Source: Hyphomonas sp.
Lineage (GTDB): Bacteria; Pseudomonadota; Alphaproteobacteria; Caulobacterales; Hyphomonadaceae
Assembly (NCBI GenBank): GCA_016124495.1
Contig: WGNP01000007.1
Coordinates: 205,586 to 269,585 of the forward strand
Reading direction: 5' to 3'
DNA: 64,000 nucleotides
Shown here piece after piece: positions 62,091 to 64,000 of this stretch (its first letter is position 1; every line of letters starts with the position of its first letter). The position numbers and the translations under genes were made by a program. The notes beneath the pieces were generated by a model. The model was given only the letters and a program-made list of their open reading frames with translations, did not search any database and was not told the DNA's origin.

Positions 62091-62258
62091 ATGGATTGGC
62101 AGGAACGTGCGGCGATCATGGAGTGTGATGGCGGGATGACCCGCCCTGAAGCCGACGCCGGTGCATTGCAGGACACCATTGCCCATTGGCTGGCCCGCAA
62201 TCCGTTGTCGCCGGGCGTCCCGGAGGATGGCTGCATCATGGAGCCGAATTCGGGTTGA
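62091..62258 (+). pseudogene. Small ORF, N-terminal piece of the same family as 59640
   Basis: A 55-codon frame reads MDWQERAAIMECDGGMTRPE, then ALQDTIAHWLARNPLSPG and PEDGC. The N-terminal wording is typical of small ORFs found beside integrated elements in Alphaproteobacteria; the Cys/His C-terminus is lost, apparently by frameshift right after the shared PEDGC/TEDGC point. Flanking 61951-62090 and 62259-62434 show no gene. Confidence 0.5.
62217..62236 (+). repeat. Direct repeat copy B (19/20 with 59640-59659)
   Basis: Second copy of the 20-bp sequence (CGGAGGATGGCTGCAT core). It lies at the point where the two relics of the small-ORF family diverge, so it is probably conserved coding sequence rather than an att site. 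Confidence 0.6.
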
Positions 62259-62434
62259 CGCGTGATCAGGGCAAACATCGCGAGACAGTTATTCAAGAGC
62301 TTGCGCCAATTGCGGACTAGGGCACCCCAGGGAGGGGGCATAGTGATGTCCGCCAACAATTATCTGCAGCGATAGATTGACACTTAATCTAGTCTTCGTC
62401 AGCTTGAATTAAATGCACCTGAAGGAGATGTTGT

Positions 62435-62755
62435 TTGAAACACATCGTTTTTCCCCGGCCTTTGGCAGTGCTTGTGCTGGCGTCAATTTTGACTGCCACT
62501 TCGCTTCCGGTTTCGGCTCAAACGAACGGAGAATCTCTGTTGGAATTCCTGAAATCTGCTGGATGCTCGCAACTGCCTTTCGGCGCATGCGACGCTCTTG
62601 ATGCTGACAATGCTCAAAGCATCGGGCTTACCTACAAGGCGACGTTTGTCGAGCACTATTGCGGAACCCGGAATTTCGCTGCGGCCCGCCAGCTTCTGGA
62701 AACCGACATGGCTTTGGACGCGGATGCCTGCAGGGTCGTTTTGTCGATAAACTGA
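62435..62755 (+). CDS. Secreted hypothetical protein
   Basis: 106 residues, TTG start at 62435 supported by AAGGAG 6 bp upstream. Signal peptide ends LPVSA-QT. Four Cys residues in the mature part (SAGCSQLPFGACDAL, EHYCGTRN, DADACRVV) could form two disulfides. No family recognised. AT-richer than the core genome of the window. Confidence 0.65.
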   Translation: MKHIVFPRPLAVLVLASILTATSLPVSAQTNGESLLEFLKSAGCSQLPFGACDALDADNAQSIGLTYKATFVEHYCGTRNFAAARQLLETDMALDADACRVVLSIN

Positions 62756-62782
62756 AGTTCTAGCGTTGGGTGGGGGCAATGC

Positions 62783-63178
62783 ATGAAATTTAAATTGGTG
62801 AAAGTGGCGGTGATCGCGAGCGTTGGGGTAACGCTGGTCGGCACCGCAGTCGCGCAAGGATACATCCAGAGCGCCGGTGAAAACCTGGTCGAAAATAACT
62901 TGATGGACGAGGACGGCAGAGAGTGCATTTCCGCGACGACGTCGGAGGAAGGTGATGGTGCCTCTAAAGTCTATCGCTTGACGATTCAAAACGGCTGCGA
63001 CCAACCCATTTTCGGGGATGCCCATTTAATTAGCTCGATCACCCCTGGCGGAAAGGGCTCAAGAATTCTTGTTGTTCCAGCGGGCGGTCAGGCAACAAGT
63101 AGTTGCCCCGCTAAGTATGGGTGTTTAGGCTTCACTCATTATGAAGTTGGGGGTTTTTCGGATCGCCACCACCACTGA
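62783..63178 (+). CDS. Secreted hypothetical protein with His-rich C-terminus
   Basis: 131 residues. A signal peptide (MKFKLVKVAVIASVGVTLVGTAVA) precedes a Cys-containing mature part (RECISAT, NGCDQP, SSCPAKYGCLG). The C-terminus GGFSDRHHH might bind metal. Its last 47 bp overlap the convergent pentapeptide gene. No family is recognised. The 28-bp gap to the previous small secreted gene suggests co-transcription. Confidence 0.6.
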   Translation: MKFKLVKVAVIASVGVTLVGTAVAQGYIQSAGENLVENNLMDEDGRECISATTSEEGDGASKVYRLTIQNGCDQPIFGDAHLISSITPGGKGSRILVVPAGGQATSSCPAKYGCLGFTHYEVGGFSDRHHH

Positions 63179-63929
63179 AGGTCGCGTTCAAGAAGTCCGC
63201 CTTGCCGCTGAAGGTCGCGCTGTAGAAGCTCGCCTCGCCGCTGAAGGTGGCGAAGTCGAAGCCCGCCTTGCCCGTGAACAGCGATCTTTTGCAGTTTAGA
63301 CTCCCAACTTTAAGGCCACTTAGATGGATGTCCGACACGCGTGCGTCGGACATGTCGATAGCTGTTTCGGTGCAGGTGTGCCGTAGCAGACCTCTAGGCA
63401 ACCAGCCCCCCCGAAGCTGCAGTGCACGCGCAAAATTAGACAAATAAATAAATCTGACGATGCCAATATCTTCCCAGACGTGCTTTGCTCTCGCACCGAC
63501 GATGTCCGTCAGGATCTGCAGCGCCGTCCCTTGCTCGTCAGTTTTCAAGCCCATGTCCGGTGCATGGATCAGGTGGTAGGTCTCGCCATCAACCTCGACC
63601 AGCAGGCTCGCCTTTCTCATCTCCTCATCGGTCAGCAACCGGTCCTCGCCAGGCAGGCCGATCGACCAGCGCCAGTAGTCCTTCAGGGACACTGTTTTGA
63701 ACTCGCCCTCAGCCTCCCGGCCATCCGGGAATGAGGCGGGCACTTCCACCATCTCGTTCTGCAGCATCGCCTTTTCGGACCTGCCCTGCCAGGTGAAGTC
63801 GCACGCATGCCGGAGTTCGAGCCAGGCGGCCTCCCGTTGCTCTGGCGACGCGTCATCGTAGCGCTTCTCGGCGGCCTCCACGCCGTCCATCTCGACTTCG
63901 GACCCCGGTTCCTGCTCACCGTCGTTCAT
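63132..63929 (-). CDS. Pentapeptide-repeat protein, short repeat tract (possibly truncated)
   Basis: 265 residues from ATG 63929 (GGGGGCGAAC ahead). Residues 1-200 have no recognised domain. At the C-terminus only a few F-type pentapeptide repeats remain (FTGKAGFDFATFSGEASFYSATF). These normally form a long beta-helix, so the protein may be cut at its 3' end, where it runs into the convergent secreted gene. Role unknown. Confidence 0.7.
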   Translation of the reverse strand: MNDGEQEPGSEVEMDGVEAAEKRYDDASPEQREAAWLELRHACDFTWQGRSEKAMLQNEMVEVPASFPDGREAEGEFKTVSLKDYWRWSIGLPGEDRLLTDEEMRKASLLVEVDGETYHLIHAPDMGLKTDEQGTALQILTDIVGARAKHVWEDIGIVRFIYLSNFARALQLRGGWLPRGLLRHTCTETAIDMSDARVSDIHLSGLKVGSLNCKRSLFTGKAGFDFATFSGEASFYSATFSGKADFLNATFSGGGDPKNPQLHNE

Positions 63930-64000
63930 GTTCGCCCCCGCAGAGTATGCCCGTGCCATTCTGGTCACGCTGGCGACAGTTATCCAGCCTTTGGGTCATG

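Noticed and set aside
1..64000. CRISPR array, rRNA operon, prophage or intact insertion sequence
   Set aside because: No regularly spaced repeats, rRNA-like sequence, phage structural genes or full transposase with terminal repeats were seen.

Overview
This 64-kb high-GC window looks like the chromosome of an aerobic, heterotrophic alphaproteobacterium, most likely of the Hyphomonadaceae/Caulobacterales type. That placement is an inference. It rests on an ImuA-ImuB-DnaE2 mutasome cassette behind a GTTC-N7-GTTC LexA box (the alphaproteobacterial form), TonB-dependent receptors in place of porin/SusCD systems, many acyl-CoA catabolic genes, Spinster-type MFS transporters and FAD_oxidored/PF10118-type proteins.

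Layout. (1) 1-3 kb: an RND efflux pump (truncated at the window edge) and its lipoprotein adaptor. (2) 3.2-8.9 kb: the SOS mutagenesis operon imuA-imuB-dnaE2, followed by a frameshifted sulfotransferase pseudogene. (3) 9.7-11.4 kb: a COG2509-type FAD dehydrogenase. (4) 11.6-21.8 kb: a selenocysteine island with selA, selB, tRNA-Sec (selC), a thioredoxin-domain protein, and a UGSC-family selenoprotein whose in-frame UGA (17007-17009) is followed at once by a SECIS-like hairpin. The ordinary reading stops at 17009; the recoded gene runs to 17249. A 3-hydroxyacyl-CoA dehydrogenase, a GMC oxidoreductase and an MFS transporter follow in the same direction. (5) 22.6-31.8 kb: a beta-glucan utilisation locus (TonB receptor, secreted GH16, GPH-type transporter, apparently cytoplasmic GH3, LacI regulator with operator candidates, and a GH3 relic). 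(6) 31.9-35 kb: a divergent pair of a resolvase-like protein and a three-part fusion (Cys-dependent phosphatase, ADP-ribosylglycohydrolase, uncharacterised C-terminal domain). (7) 35.1-37.5 kb: an FAD oxidoreductase with a sugar-binding-like N-domain, translationally coupled to an HxlR regulator.

(8) 37.8-59.5 kb: a large catabolic region. It holds two enoyl-CoA hydratases, thiolase, MaoC hydratase, MFE2-like SDR, MFS, two TetR regulators, a second TonB receptor, two acyl-CoA/AMP ligases, an M28-like protein without metal ligands, an alpha/beta hydrolase, a zinc alcohol dehydrogenase, a cupin, a PF10118 protein, an NAD-epimerase, a PhyH dioxygenase and a CocE-type esterase. Four related 18-bp operators (43639, 46682, 53193, 54932) sit at four promoters here and suggest one TetR-controlled regulon. 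The substrate cannot be read from sequence; uptake, ester cleavage, CoA activation and beta-oxidation of a hydrophobic ester, fatty acid, terpenoid or steroid would fit.

(9) 59.6-64 kb: a decayed accessory tail with visibly AT-richer patches, transposase relics, two fragments of one small-ORF family sharing a 19/20 direct repeat, and small secreted proteins, a Sel1-repeat protein, a GNAT acetyltransferase and a short pentapeptide-repeat protein. No rRNA, CRISPR array or intact insertion sequence was seen.
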